A stretch of DNA of 64,000 nucleotides from Schistocerca nitens (GCF_023898315.1 NC_064616.1:295604934-295668933); one strand, 5' to 3'. Shown: positions 9,160 through 21,285, counted from the stretch's first letter. A program made the numbers and translations. Notes: generated from the letters alone by a model not told the origin.

Positions 9160-10440
9160 TGTACAAAGACAGAGAATTTTAATAGTGATGTGTGGGAGTG
9201 TAAGATTACGAACTTCTTCTTGAGTGAAAGGTATCACTAACAGCTGATTTTTGTATTTGTTAGCTAGTTCACTTCTAAGTTGTGCATGTATTTCAGTATC
9301 AATGTCTGTATTATCATCAGCAATTAGGTTCATTAGCAGATATTATACTGACTCCCTCCACCCAACCATCATTAAGCCATTCTCTTTACAAATTGTGGAC
9401 ATGACAGTAGGCCCCCGTAACCTTTTCAGTCAATAATTTATGTGGTCTTGTCAGTATGTCAAATTGCAGTTGCCTTTGTAGAAATTCTTCCCAGTGTATT
9501 CTTTTAGTGTCCTGAAGGTTTGTTTTGTAGTGCATCTTAATTGCCCTGTATTCATGGAGTCTAGCAGTGTGCTCTAACTGCACTAAAGGACATCGATAAG
9601 CTCTTCTTCTTGATCTTACCCTATGCATCAGTGTGGAAAGTTCTGGGCTCCCAGAGATTGTAGCCTGATTGTTTACCTTTTTCTTAAGGATATAAATATC
9701 CTGTGCTCTTTGCAAAAGTTCAGTTAGTTGCTGTGCGCCAAAGTCTACATGTACCAGAAGCAATTTCATTAGAAGTTCTGCACTATAGGCAACTAAGCCA
9801 TCCCAATCTGTTTTCCTGACATCTAACCCAATTCTGCTTTTCTCTGCTTGTCTCCCCCTATTATTGCCACTTCTCCCTTTTGATGACAATTGCATTGTGG
9901 TCACTGGATGTTAGGTACTGGAGCACATGCCAACTGTTAAACTTAGTTGCCATCATGCTGTTTGCTAAAGTGGCATATATGTTAGTGGCTACACCTGCTT
10001 GTCCCTCAAATGTAACTTCACTAGCCTTCAAGATTTAAAACATGAGGTCCAATTCCTGTATTATGTCCTCTAATATCTCACCTTGTTTGTCAGTTTGCTT
10101 ACTGCACCACAGAGATAATTTTGCATTCACATCTGTTGCTATAAGGAGACATGCACCTTATCCATATAGAGCAATCACCCTGAGTTCATCTACATAAGGG
10201 GTACAATGGGATGACAATACCACATGTAGATGCTTACTACAGTCCACTTTGTCTGCAAATCCTTCCACAAAAATGGCAGGCATTACCTCATCATGGCCCC
10301 AGTAGTTATTAACATACCTGCAGGGAAATTGGGAGCTAATTGTTTCTACAATATGGTTCTTGCAGACTATATCAACACTCCACTTGTCAATTACTTTTCA
10401 TATTTCAGTCATAGCCAGTTTACTTTGAGCAGCATTTAAT
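9160..10440 (-). pseudogene. LINE ORF2 fragment, R1-like (endonuclease and linker to RT)
   Basis: Read on the minus strand from 10440 downwards, the fragments form an AP-endonuclease domain: an N-terminal block with SPNFPAGY (about 10330), a DELRVIALYG block, then the catalytic D-N-A-like TDVNAKLSLW (about 10130). An S/T-SDHNA-type end follows near 9900. The linker to the reverse transcriptase is the long frame 9904-9386, with the W-E-E-F and P-H-K-L motifs typical of this clade. The start of the RT (PFTQEEVRNLTLP) is near 9200. At least three frameshifts and several stops separate these pieces. The RT core is missing, so this is a dead internal fragment. Clade assignment to R1/LOA is by motif impression only. 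Confidence 0.7.
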
Positions 10441-10469
10441 TTATCTGTACTATCTTTATCCTAATACAC

Positions 10470-10700
10470 ATTTCGAGTGTGAACAAATTATCCGGGTTAA
10501 GGGTGTGAACCTTCTCAAGGCAGTATGGGTGCAAATCATATTTGCACCACACACGTCAAATTGTGGAATGGCTTACACCCATTTCCTATGCAACCCACAG
10601 CAAGCTTGTTGAGGGTGTGTTTTCCAGCAGTGATAATGCCTCCTGTTCAAGCCCTGGTGTACGCACTGTGCATTGATGACCATGTACTTAAGGCCTTCAC
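10470..10700 (-). pseudogene. Decayed mariner/IS630-type transposase N-terminus
   Basis: On the minus strand the helix-turn-helix signature GVSHSTI, RVW, LHPY and a following basic stretch are visible around 10480-10600, with stops interspersed. This pattern is common in arthropod Tc1/mariner relatives. No catalytic domain or TIR was found next to it. Confidence 0.4.
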
Positions 10701-10704
10701 ACCT

Positions 10705-11035
10705 GTGACACAAAATGAATACACTGGTTTTCGAAGTAGGCCTTAAATGTGTATGTGTCAGTATGAGAATGTGCCAGTGGAAAACGTACCTGAAGTCAAC
10801 CTATCTCTCATAGGGACATATGGATGGCAGTAAATATGCGTGGATCTGGTACTTGATGATTCAGAAACTGCCAGATATACAAATGTTGGACAGTGTGAGC
10901 ATTTCCATCTGCCATCCCGTAAACACAGTGCATTGTGATGAAGCAAGCTGGGGTAATTTTAATTCCCTTCTTGTTTTGCCATCTGCTTTCTTAGATTCAT
11001 TTTTTCATTTTTGAAATAATGACCATTAACATACA
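10705..11035. other. No gene recognised
   Basis: Short frames only; composition unremarkable. Could belong to the transposase scrap on its left but I see no supporting motif. Confidence 0.5.
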
Positions 11036-11720
11036 TGAGTATAATCGGTATTTTCTTAATAAAGAAAGAGTGGCCTTCAGTTTTAAAGTAAATAACACCA
11101 GGTCTAATTTTGTGATTAGTTTCATAATTGATTTTATAATTTATTTTGACTATTCCTAGTTTGTATTTTTCATTATAGGGTGAAATCAGTAATTGTTTTG
11201 TAACTTAAATTCTATTGTTGATGTAGAAACAAATATAGATTCTATACTAATTATAAACATTTGGAAGACAAGTTGCTGGTAATCTTAAAGTAACTATTTA
11301 GCTCTCTTCAAAAACATTCTAGCACAGCCAGTCCTTAATTAATTACAAAGTAATTAACAGTTTTGTCAGAAGTATTGGTTCCATAACTATATATGTTAAT
11401 TTCATGATTTAAAGAAATAATTCGGCTTAACCCTTGTAGTAGAAGAAACTGTTAAAAAGAACAATTTTTTCAATGTAGTCAGTTAATTTAATGAGTTAAG
11501 TTTTAATTGTAATTTCTGTAAATTTAACTTTAAACAATGTGTAGTTTCAGCACCTATTATTGTGGTGATATATAAGGGCCCGATTTTTGGTCACAAGACA
11601 GTCAGTTCAAGGTTGAGTTCCAGACGAGGAACCTGTGTTGCTTAGAACGACAACAATGTATCAACTTAACAGTGAAATACATGTTACACCAATAGGTCAT
11701 GTGTTAAAGCAATGACAGTG
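11036..11720 (+). promoter_or_regulatory. Candidate promoter-bearing repeat (solo-LTR-like), TATA at 11569
   Basis: AT-rich, ORF-free stretch ending in a strong TATA box, TATATAAG at 11569-11576, followed about 25-30 bases later by an initiator-like ACAGTCAGTTC and a GAGTTCCAGACGAGG leader. The arrangement resembles an insect LTR core promoter. I recognise the general sequence type as repetitive but found no second copy in the window and no LTR termini or internal region, so the assignment is tentative. Confidence 0.4.
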
Positions 11721-11924
11721 ACTGTTCAATTTATTTGATGGCCTGTGAACAATGTGGTAATGTTTTTACTGCTCATAGATGTTCAACAGAAAACTATTGT
11801 AGCAGTATGTGGAGGTTCACCTGCAAACCTATTAATGAGGCTTATTGAAAGTTAAACAATAGTGCACTGGCCATAGTAAAGACAGTGAAATGCAACTGTG
11901 CATCTGTCAGCTACATTATTAACA

Positions 11925-12139
11925 TCGCATTCGGGAGGACGACGGTTCAATCCCGCGTCCAGCCATCCTGATTTAGGTTTTCCGTGATTTCCCTAAATCA
12001 CTCCAGGCAAATGCTGGGATGGTTCCTCTGAAAGGGCATGGCCGACTTCCTTCCCCATCCTTCCCTAATCCGATGAGACCGATGACCACGCTGTCTGGTC
12101 TCCTTCCCCAAAAACAACCAACCAACAACCAGTAAGAGT
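11925..12139 (+). mobile_element. tRNA-derived SINE, family 1, 5'-truncated
   Basis: Begins within the tRNA-like head just before the B box (GGTTCAATCCCGC) and continues through the body (CCTGATTTAGGTTTTCCGTG, CCGACTTCCTTCCC) to a CAACCAACC-rich tail. It is flanked by an 11-bp direct repeat CATTATTAACA at 11914-11924 and 12140-12150. Further copies are at 61144-61374 (with A box) and 50877-51074 (minus). Confidence 0.92.
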
Positions 12140-12150
12140 CATTATTAACA

Positions 12151-13325
12151 GTAGTCAGTGTCCAAATTACAAATCCCATTTTTCAACCAATGTAGCAATG
12201 CAGTATCTTGACATTGAGGACAACGAATGAACAGATAAATAAAGCAGGTGGAACCACTACAGCATGTCTCCCCTTACCTCCAAAGAATAGCACTCCATTT
12301 CCTGTGTGCTCCACACAGTAACAAATGCAAGAGTGTCCCCGTTTGATGACAAACTGATGCAATGTGCACAGGAGCTGCCCTCTATGCAACACATATCAAA
12401 CAGATATTTGCACAGGCAAAAACAATATGTGCATGTCTCAGAAAGAGGCGGAAGACCCGCAGTGTTGCCCTGACTGGAATATCCGCAACTATGTCGACTA
12501 AAGCATTTGCTAATAAAGGTCATGAAACTTCAACCCAATGTCTCTTTTACCTTGATGTCACAAATAAATTGAAATCACTGCCCTACAGATATGCTACCTT
12601 GATAGCTTGGATGGCATGTTGTGTGCCTACCCTCTTGGTAGCACACGACACTGTTCGACACCTAGTGCTGTATGCTAAGAGATGCTGACATGAGTTGCAA
12701 TGTGAAATATGCCTGTTATGACTTGCTCTACCAGCTCTCTCAGTTTCTACATTCAATCCAGATATACCATGTATAATAGGTTACTCAGTAAATACCTGTA
12801 ATAGCTTGCAAAGTACATATGTAATGTTAAACGATTTACAATACTTACACCAGAGCTAAAAATAAACTTTTGTGAATCTTATATTGTATGTGAGTAGTTT
12901 TAATTCTAGTTAATTTTCTAAGACTAATTTCTAATTCTAGTTTCTCTTAATGTGATACATCAAATTTCTCACTCACAGGCTGAACTTCAGCTTGCTGTCT
13001 GCTCATGTACTCAGCCACACTACAGAATTCATCTTCTATTAGAAACATTATTAGGGTTGTGAGGAACATAATCTGAGGTTTTGTAAGTCTCTTGACAATG
13101 CTTATATTAACATTATATCATAGTACTTAGACCCTTTCTCGGAAATCTCAAAACTATGTGAAAACCACTGGATTGTTTTTAGTTCTTTGTGTTACAAGGA
13201 TTAACGGTCTCATTGGTCTCCAGTTTTGTGTAATTTTGTAATGCAGTCATAATGGTCTTGAATATATAATGATGGATACATCAAAATATTAAGATCTTTG
13301 ACCCAATTTCTACAAGATTCATTTT
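12151..13325. other. No element or gene recognised
   Basis: The longest frame (12362-12688, plus, 108 residues, Cys-rich, no known motif) has no supporting start context or neighbour and I do not call it a gene. The rest is AT-rich. Confidence 0.5.
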
Positions 13326-13329
13326 CCTT

Positions 13330-14260
13330 CTCTGTCAATGTATTTTAAATGGCATTCTTCTGTATTAAGAATATTCTTTTCATTTCTGTGATTGTTGAGT
13401 TCCTCCATACTGTGATTCCGTATTGCAAGCATGGTTCAAAAAGTCTGTGATAGACAATGAACAGGAGGTCTTTATGTTCATAATGAACCCATTGTTTCAT
13501 TACAAATATCACAAACCCTAGCTTGTAGGAAACAGTATTTATCTGCTGTTTCCAATTTAGCTCATAATATGTTGTTACACCTAAAAACACAACTGAAGTT
13601 ACTTCCTCTAGTTCTTTTTTGCATCGGAAAACATCTGTGTGCTCTCCCTTTTGTTTATTGTTGAAAACTATATACACAGTTTTTCTTCATATTAATAATT
13701 AATTCATTTTCCATGAGCCATTGTGCTATATTACTGACTGATAAAAAAAAGTGTTTTTCTTAAGTGTTTCAAATTTGTTGGAACAATTTAGCACAGTCAT
13801 ATCACCTGCATGCAGTATCTTATTTTCGTTTTCATATGTTTGTACACTATTTACAAATAAATTGAAGAGGATAGGTGCCATAACAGATTCTTGAGGTGCA
13901 ATATACTTGATGTTTCTAACTTCTGATCTTATAAGTTGTTAACAGTTACATATTGCCTCCTGTTACTGAGATATGATATTATCCAGTCTGTTGCTTGCCC
14001 ACAAATACCAGTATTCCCTAGTTTCTTTATTGGGACTACATGATTAATTATGTCAGACACTTTAGATAAGTAAAGAAAAACTCCACATACTACCATCTGG
14101 TTGTCCAATGCCTGTATGAGAAAGTCTGTTAATGATTCAGTTGACTTTCTGTTGGTTTCCCTTTCTGGTAGTGTTAATTTTTAATTTATTATGTTTTGTA
14201 CACCTACTGTAGTGTCTGTTCTTGTTACACAAAAGAATATTTAGTGTTTCTGTTATGCTT
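13330..14260 (-). pseudogene. LINE reverse transcriptase remnant (Jockey/CR1-like)
   Basis: On the minus strand, from 14260 downward, decayed RT blocks appear in order: KVSDIINH (a relic of KAFDTVNH), GICGQATDWI.SYLSNR, IAPQESVMAPILFNLFVN (relic of VPQGSVLGP), then HAGDMTVL where YADDT is expected. A 110-residue frame (13677-13345) follows with FLGVTT...LNWKQQI and YGITVW, the thumb region. The catalytic aspartate pair is lost and several frameshifts are present, so it is inactive. Endonuclease and 3' end were not found. Confidence 0.72.
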
Positions 14261-14362
14261 TTTCTTAAAAATAACTCATATTATTTGAAATCCCAACATT
14301 CACGACACTGGCTGAAATTTTGTTTGACAAAAAAATTGAAAATTCTATTTAAGTTTTGTTAA

Positions 14363-16923
14363 TGGGAGTATGTACGTCCCATACCCACAGTGTTAAATTT
14401 GCAATATTGATGACCTATTATCTAAGAACAGATAGAGATCTGAAATTTTTGGGATGTATAGTATCACTCCTTTTCTGATTACTGAACCAGAATCAAAATG
14501 TACAGAGAAATAATTAGCTAGTTACGATTTTTTAAAAATGTTGTTCAATATTTTCTTTTAAAAGTCCACTTTTTTTCCGTACGTAAAAAACTGTTAGAGG
14601 TAGAGATGTTTTGGGAGGTTCAGTAGCTGCAATATACTAAGTGGTAACATAGTGTAAAATTAGAGATATGTATCTGTAATAGTTCCTGAGATAATGGGTC
14701 AAATAATTTTAAAAATGTCATTTCCGGCTAATCAAGTTCAAACATTTTATTTTATATTAACTTACACATGGAGGCATGCCAGCTTCTAGAAACAGCCAGG
14801 CCCATAATAAGCATAATCTGGATCCTGTTCTTGACTATCCTGCAAACCTAGAAGCTTCCTTCTTTTCCTGCCTCTTGCTTCTTTAGTCATTTCCTCTGCT
14901 GCACACTGGGCTTTCATGATCCTAAGTCGATCCATTCGCTGAAAGGCTAGCAGTGTGTTGGCACCTGGAGTGGTACCAAGTTCCTCTAATACCCCAATTC
15001 TTCCCTTTGTACCATCATTAAACGTTATCACAACATCACAAACACCCAAGCATAGAGTTTTCCTTCCTACAAAGACATTTTTTGGTATGAGGGTCCAAAT
15101 TACATTATTGAAAGACTCATTCGGGTTTTGTGTTCGACAATGGAGACATTTGGAAAGAAGGTCAAGATTAACTAATTCTCTATATATTGGTTTAATAGCT
15201 TCCATCACTGCAGATGGTATGCTATTTTTGTGCGTGAATTGCTCCTCACTACCCGCTGCCTGAGCTTTGCGGTACTTGCACCATGAATCAGCACCAGGTG
15301 GACAAAGACCATGTATAGGTGTATCATCAGTGGAAGATTTGTGGAAGAATGTAGCCCACACTGCTCGTTTCATCCCTTGTAGGTCATGTGTATTGTTTCT
15401 TATTGCCATTCCATAATTATGCTGGAGTTCATCAATGTTTTTGTCTGTAAGTCTTCCTTTACCATTTAGAGTCTTTCCATCTGATAACTTCTCTTTTCCT
15501 TTTGTCTGCTTCAATTTTTGGAGATGTGTTCCCATCCGTTTTTGAACGTGGCCCACACATTCAATCTTAACAATCTGTTTATTATCATAAGGTTGGCTTT
15601 CCACTACTTATTTGTAAGCTTTTGAATTACCATCCCCCAAGTACTCAGTGTAACACACACCTCTCTCCTGTTGTGAAAGTCTGAACATAGAAACAACTGC
15701 AGTAGCCTCCATACCCCCACTAGTTCCCTCATAATTCTTAGCACAATTTGTTTTATGGCTTTCATTTGTTTCATCAACTGATTTACATTTCAATGTCTAA
15801 AACTGTACCTGTGTCAACACTAGTGACAGTTGCAACTGCATTTTTTGATGTGTGATCTCTCTTCTTCCATGTGCCATCAAGTGCCACAGATAAGTCTGTT
15901 GTGTTATTTATTTCTAGTGCTTCTTTAGCAGCAGCTTTCATAGAAGCAACAGCAAGAGATTTGACACATTCACCAATTACTTCTGGGTACTTACTTGATC
16001 TGGTTGGTGGGTTTGGCAAGTTCAGCGTTGCACATAATATTTCAGCTGCAGTCAATCCTTTCCCAATGCACCTCATTCCATACAGGAATCTAACATTGCT
16101 CTCCAACAAGTCATTCTTGCACTTCTCAGAAGTCCAAAATGATGTTGAGAGCCTGCAAACTTTGCACTGAATATCAAGTTTGTTAGCCAGTCCAGTCCTT
16201 GCAGATGAGTCCTTAGAGATGCTAATTTGCCCACCACAAACCTTACGTGACACAGCATCTTGCAAAACTTGTCCTAACACACTCAAATCTAAAAGACCAT
16301 AACCTAAACTATTTTGACCTTTGCCAATAAATAAATCCCCATGGTCTCCAAGTTTCCTCTTCGAAGCACTAGTAAGTGTGTCCTTATAACGGGTCTGTGA
16401 AAACTCTATTTCAGGATCAACACTGGATTCAGATTTTGTGATATGCTGATTTCCATGGAAATATCACTTCTTAAAACAACCCTTTCTTTTCGTCATGTTG
16501 AAAAGAGGTATAAGAGCGTATAATAACACACCAAACCACTATGTTTTCAGTTCAAAACTTATGAAACACGACAACCACAAAGTAAATAAACAAAATGCAT
16601 GTGCTATACCGCCATTTCTGTTTACACGGTGCATCCAACCTCTTAACATGAACATTAACATGATTTCAAGGAATAAATAGCTGAAAACCACAGCCTTCTA
16701 GATTGAATAGTTCAAGAGATAGAGGTACTTAGGCAAGTCAGTGCAGAATGACCGGATAATTTTACACACACACACTATTAACTTTGAAATGATAAAAACT
16801 ACACTTATAATTGGAATGTTTTGACAAATAATGCATCAAATTATTCAGGAGAGATCAAATATTAATAAGAGATAATAATCCGAAAATGTCACTTTTTGAC
16901 CAATTCCACCATACATACTCCCC
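14363..16923 (-). mobile_element. TTAA-flanked DNA transposon (Kolobok/Mutator-like)
   Basis: Short terminal inverted repeats share the 11-base core GGGAGTATGTA (left from 14364, right ending 16922), and each end is directly flanked by TTAA (14359-14362 and 16924-16927). The 2561-bp interval holds one transposase on the minus strand. TTAA duplications are typical of Kolobok and piggyBac; the transposase is not piggyBac-like. Confidence 0.7.
14786..16496 (-). pseudogene. Mutator-like-domain transposase, broken
   Basis: The start is the ATG at 16496-16494, giving a basic MTKRKG... N-terminus. Pieces 16496-15783, 15793-15608 and 15604-14786 then read as one protein of about 560 residues. Lesions are an in-frame TGA 11 codons after the start, a frameshift near 15790 and a TAA at 15608-15610. 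The C-terminal piece has the motifs CVGHVQKRMG, SDGKTLNGKGRLTD, FHKSSTDDTP.H..CP.G.DSWCK and a final RMDRLR basic region. These are the arthropod proteins usually annotated as containing a Mutator-like transposase domain. It would cut and paste the element in the nucleus. With the TTAA flanks I infer a Kolobok-like superfamily membership. Three disabling changes mean it is dead. Confidence 0.7.
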
Positions 16924-17189
16924 TTAATACACTGACAGAAAAGATTGCAACACCAAGAAGGAGTTGTGTGACATAAACAAAATGTAGTAGATGTGTTTCT
17001 ACATTTGGAACATGGTGTGTATTCAGATTTTGTGCCAGTTGCATAAGAGTGGTGCTAGTAATGCCACTATGAGGATGTAAATATGTTTGCTGTAATGGTC
17101 ATGAGCATTAGTTACCTTTGAGATTGGACATGGTGCACTGATGTTGGCCAAAACTGCCTTTAAGATGACAAAGACACTTATCAACCCCG

Positions 17190-18480
17190 CACTGTGTTTG
17201 AATGAGGTAATGTAATATGGCTATGAGAAGCTGGATACTCCTTCAATGATATTGCAGAAAGACTTGGCAGGAATGTAGCCTCTGTACATGATTGATTGCA
17301 GCTGTGGTTAAGAGAATGTATGATCACAAGAAGACTGTGCTCTGGATGGCCACATTGTATCCCCAAGAGGGGGAAGACCATTGTGTTTGGCGTATGGCTC
17401 TGGTGCATCACATTGCATCTGCAGCAGCAATTTGAGCAGCAGTTGGCACAACAGTGACACAACAAATTGTTACAAATCAATTACTTCAAGGAGAGTTCTG
17501 AGCCAGATGCCCTGTAGCATGCATTCCATTGACCCCAAACCACTGCCATTTGCAACTTCACTGGTGTTAAGAGAGAGCTCATTGGAGGTCTGTTGTGTTT
17601 TCTGATAAAAGCTGTTTCTGCCTCAGTGCCAGTGATGGAAGTGTGTTGGTTACAAGGAGGCCAGTTGAGGGTATGCTACCAACCTGTCTGCCGGCCGCGG
17701 TGGTCTCGCGGTTCTAGGCGCGCAGTCCGGAACCGTGCGACTGCTACGGTCGCAGGTTCGAATCCTGCCTCGGGCATGGATGTGTGTGATGTCCTTAGGT
17801 TAGTTAGGTTCAAGTAGTTCTAAGTTCTAGGGGACTGATGACCACAGCAGTTGAGTCCCATAGTGCTCAGAGCCATTTGAACCATTTGAACCAACCTGTC
17901 TGTGCTAGACATACTGGACCTACATCTATAGTTATCATCTTGGGTACAATTTTGTATGACATCAGGAGCACTCTCGTACTCTCATGTTTATTCCATGAAC
18001 CCTGACTGCAGTCTGGACATACTGGACGTACATCTGTAGTTATCGTCTTGGGTAAGATTTTGTATGACATCAGGAGCACTCTCATACTCATGTGTTTATT
18101 CCACAAAGCCCGACTACAATCTGGTGATTCAACCTGTTGTGTTGTCATTCATGAACAGCATTCCAAGGTATGTTTTCCAACAGGTTAATGCTTGCCTACA
18201 TACCACTTTTGTAGTCCTCAATTGAGCACATATGGGCATCATTGGATGACAAATTCAGCCTCATCCACAAACATCATTAGCCATCCAATTATTGACTGAC
18301 CATGTTCAACAGGCATGGAACTCCACCCCACAAACTGACATCCTGCAGCTGTACAACACAATGCATGCACATTTTCTTGCTTGCATTTTCAACATTCTAG
18401 TGGTTATGCTGGTTACTAATGTACCAGTTTTTCACATCTGCAACGGTTTACATTGTGCTTCAATTAACCTGTGATCTTGC
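17190..18480 (+). pseudogene. Tc1-like (DD34E-type) transposase remnant
   Basis: The helix-turn-helix is recognisable near 17225-17300 (YSFNDIAERLGRNVASVHD) followed by the basic linker. The first catalytic block SDESCFCL.ASDGSV lies at about 17597-17650, just before the SINE at 17691. After the SINE the IEHIWASLDD block (third catalytic residue Glu) appears near 18210-18240. Many stops and frame changes separate these blocks. Confidence 0.7.
17691..17890 (+). mobile_element. tRNA-derived SINE, family 2, inserted in the Tc1-like element
   Basis: Full copy: head GCGGTTCTAGGCGCGCAGTC (A-box region), B box GGTTCGAATCCTG, conserved body GTTCTAAGTTCTAGGGGACT, tail CATTTGAACCATTTGAA. Perfect 12-bp target duplication CCAACCTGTCTG at 17679-17690 and 17891-17902. 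Confidence 0.97.
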
Positions 18481-18670
18481 AATGTTAATCACTTAAATAT
18501 GTTGCCTAGACAAATGTATACCTGAAGTTTCATTACTCTACATTAGTTATTTTTTGATGTTACAATTTTTTTCATCAGTGTAGTATAAATTTCATCAAAA
18601 AAAGAGAGCTACTAGTTTCAGTAGTGTCTATTTTCACCATAGAAGTGTAATTAAAAGTTCCTAAGTCAAT

Positions 18671-18793
18671 ATTATGAAAAGGATAGATTACTACTCCCAA
18701 TACAGTGGAGATGTTGAGTTGCAGATAGGCACAAGAAAAATACGGTCAAACCAGTAAATTTTCAGCCAGAAAGGCCTTCGTACAAATTAGAAA

Positions 18794-18846
<53 letters not shown>

Positions 18847-18951
18847 CCATTCTGGCCAAAACCTTACTTGTTTGACCAGCTTTTTGTTATGCCTACTTTA
18901 AACTCAACACCTCCGCTACATGGTGAGTAGCGATCTATCCTTTCTATAATA
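18671..18951. mobile_element. Fold-back MITE with CA/GA microsatellite core
   Basis: The two flanks are inverted copies: AAAAGGATAGATTACTACTC at the left and, read inward from the right, a matching GAAAGGATAGATCGCTACTC. The arms share further blocks (GTTGAGTT, TAGGCA, GGTCAAAC, CTGGC) over about 100 bp. The centre (about 18797-18846) is (CA)n then (GA)n. No ORF. This looks like a non-autonomous DNA element. Confidence 0.8.
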
Positions 18952-20030
18952 CTGTTATTATTCCATACTGAACTTTCCATTTCTTAAAGTTTCTAAATCA
19001 TATTTCTCAACACATTTTGTACTGCTTACTAATCAAATTTTCTGTATTATAAATTATTAAAAACCAAACAAAGAACCTTGATAAAATGAATTCTCTAAAA
19101 AGAAATTTACTGCTAATTCATCCTTCTGTCATTATATCCCTAAATCATTAGGAAGACAGTGTCAAAAGCACGAAACACTATAGTGTCACTTTTATTTGCA
19201 TACAGCAAATCTAGCATCCTTGATACATATTTTAAAGTTAAACTCAATTCTTCTACCAAAACTGACCATAGGTGCATGAAATGTGGGAGTAGTTATAGAG
19301 CAGTGAGAAGGGGGATTTATTGCTAGTGTTGTAGGAAATATTTTTACTGGGAGGGTGGGGAGGGGGGGGGGGGGGGAGGTGTAGTGAGAAGAACATTGGT
19401 GGCAAAACAAAAGAGGATCTCACCTAGAACTGCAGAATATGCAGTAGGCACATTTTGATTGAGGAACAGGAAGGGAAAATCTGTGCTCCTTCAGGCACAG
19501 TTGAGGGAAGCAAGGACAGAATTGATCATGATTAAATGAGATAGAGGGGAGGAGAATGGCTGGAAACTAGCAGTTGGTAGTAATATTGTGAGAAAGATAA
19601 CACAATCTGATAGTTTTATTATCAACAGTAAAAACTACTGCCAAAGTTAAATGGATAATAACCTCAGGTCTTGGACTAGGAGCAGGAAATTTTCAGCTGA
19701 CATCAACCAAGATCAGAAAGCCTAGGAATGTGCAAAGTGTTAGATCCTGAGTTACAGGATAGCTTAGGGGCAGTGTACCAAGCCACCAGCATTTTCAAAT
19801 CAAATCCAGTAAAGTGACAGAGAACAGGGTACTTACGCAAGGTTGTTTCAAAAGAGGACCATGTAATTGGTGGGACAGGAAACAGTTTAGACAGGCATGG
19901 AGAAAATGACATAGGTAGTGACCTGGAAAAGACAGCTTCCCTGACACAACACCAATATATTCTTTGTTGACCTGTTCCAGCATTGTGACCAGCCACACCT
20001 TAGTGGAGCTGTGAGGCAGATTAAGGGGAT
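18952..20030. other. No gene recognised; poly-G run
   Basis: Mostly unstructured AT-rich sequence with a G-rich run at about 19361-19378. Short minus-strand frames (19703-19996) show no motif. Confidence 0.5.
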
Positions 20031-20440
20031 GGACCCCTTGAAAATTTCAAGAAATAGATCTTTTTGCTTAAAATTTTCTCTGGCATATCTACTTTACAGC
20101 AGTGTTCATCCCAAATTTTCCAGAAGCTGTGTTATTCAGTCACAAAGTAATTTATGAAAAGTGTCTCCAAAAACCTTCACAGCAAGAAAAAATAGTCAAC
20201 ATTGTGATCAATATGGCAGCATGTAATTTCAACAACAGCCTAACGGGCATTAGGGAAACTATGGATGTGCTCAAACTTGAAATCAGACCACCCTTTTACA
20301 ATATCTGCACCAAAGCAGACAAAAAGTCTAATGAGCGAGCAGAGCAGGGGATGACAAAAGCTGTCAGGGAGACCCGCATGACCACCATGGCCATGACAAA
20401 GATGAAGGATGACTTTCTTTTGGATCTCTAAGTTGTTATA
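20031..20440 (+). pseudogene. Fragment of a second Mutator/Kolobok-like transposase (C-terminal)
   Basis: The frame 20102-20431 ends in a segment (NSLTGIRETMDVL..., then a K-A-D-K-K and a run of basic and acidic residues) that parallels the C-terminus of the transposase at 14786: NTLLAFQRMDRLR followed by a similar charged helix. A TTAAGGGGATGG at 20031-20042 could be a terminus of the same type (TTAA then GGGGA). The right end was not found. Weak but position-consistent similarity. Confidence 0.35.
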
Positions 20441-20449
20441 TGGTTATAT

Positions 20450-21285
20450 GGTCCAGGTATCAATGACTAGAAGTGTCTTTAACTTAACTACAATAAATAT
20501 AACCCAAAACATTAAACAAGTTTTTCTCGAAACTATATTTTTCAAATTGGCAAGAAGCATAACTTGAGAATGATACATACAATTTTGCCCGGAATTTGAT
20601 GCTAACATTCTAAATTGAATTCTCTGTCAGTGTACATAGCCTTTTTTGTGATATCTTTGAAAGTTTATTTTTGGTACACTCTTTTGTCTCATTTTTGTGG
20701 ACAAAGAACATGACATTTGTTTTAACTCATCATCATTTTCTTAGACTGGTTGTTGATTTTTCTCTCACCCCATGTATGCTGTTAGAGAATATATTGAAAA
20801 TAGCTTACGCAAAATTATTTTGTTACAGGTCCAATAGGAGGTCTTCCAGAATTCCCACTGATGACCAATGTTCTGACTGAAATGGTCCTTCCACATAGTG
20901 CAGCAGTTACAGGGGCCTCCAGAGTGGACACAAAAATGATTTCTTAAACACAAAAATGAAACAAATAAAACTATATCATCAGATTTAGCATTATGTTTTA
21001 TTTTAAATTATCTATTGTTCGTGCATTCAGAGAGGACTACCTGCTTAATGTTGGGTTAAAAATGATACTGATGGCAGACGAATGTATTATTACTACTACA
21101 TTTATAGCCAATTCTATGTCATCCCTCAGCCATGGCTAGACAGACAGCGTCAATTTTATTATGATATTACTACAATAAAGTGAATAAATATTACAATTTA
21201 AAATATGATACTAAAATGGATACTATAGAACATAAAGTTAAGAAGTAAATTACAATATAATTTACAATAACAAGACAATCAATAT
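20450..21285. other. No gene recognised
   Basis: AT-rich; frames up to 69 residues without motifs. Confidence 0.5.

Larger units (their letters stand above)
16930..18580 (+). mobile_element. Tc1-like DNA transposon carrying a SINE
   Basis: Imperfect terminal inverted repeats of about 25 bp start CACTGACAGAAAAGATTGCA at the left and CACTGATGAAAAAAATTGTA at the right (read inward), each next to a TA (16928-16929 and 18581-18582). Length is 1651 bp, about 1440 bp without the SINE and its duplication. The left TIR abuts the TTAA of the previous element, so this transposon inserted at its edge or beside it. Confidence 0.85.

Noticed and set aside
9384-9904. An intact host gene on the minus strand (172 residues)
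   Set aside because: Its motifs (W-E-E-F, P-H-K-L linker) and the flanking endonuclease and RT pieces show it is a LINE fragment.
12362-12688. A 108-residue Cys-rich gene
   Set aside because: No motif, no homologous partner in the window, overlapping minus-strand frames of similar length.
14359-16927. A piggyBac element, from the TTAA flanks
   Set aside because: The transposase motifs (CVGHVQKRMG, DSWCK) are not those of piggyBac and the termini are GGGAG rather than CCC-type piggyBac ends.
17700-17772. A tRNA gene, because of A- and B-box-like sequence (also at the other family-2 and family-1 copies)
   Set aside because: The promoter boxes are part of SINE heads with long non-tRNA bodies and target duplications; no cloverleaf with a proper acceptor stem and anticodon arm is readable.
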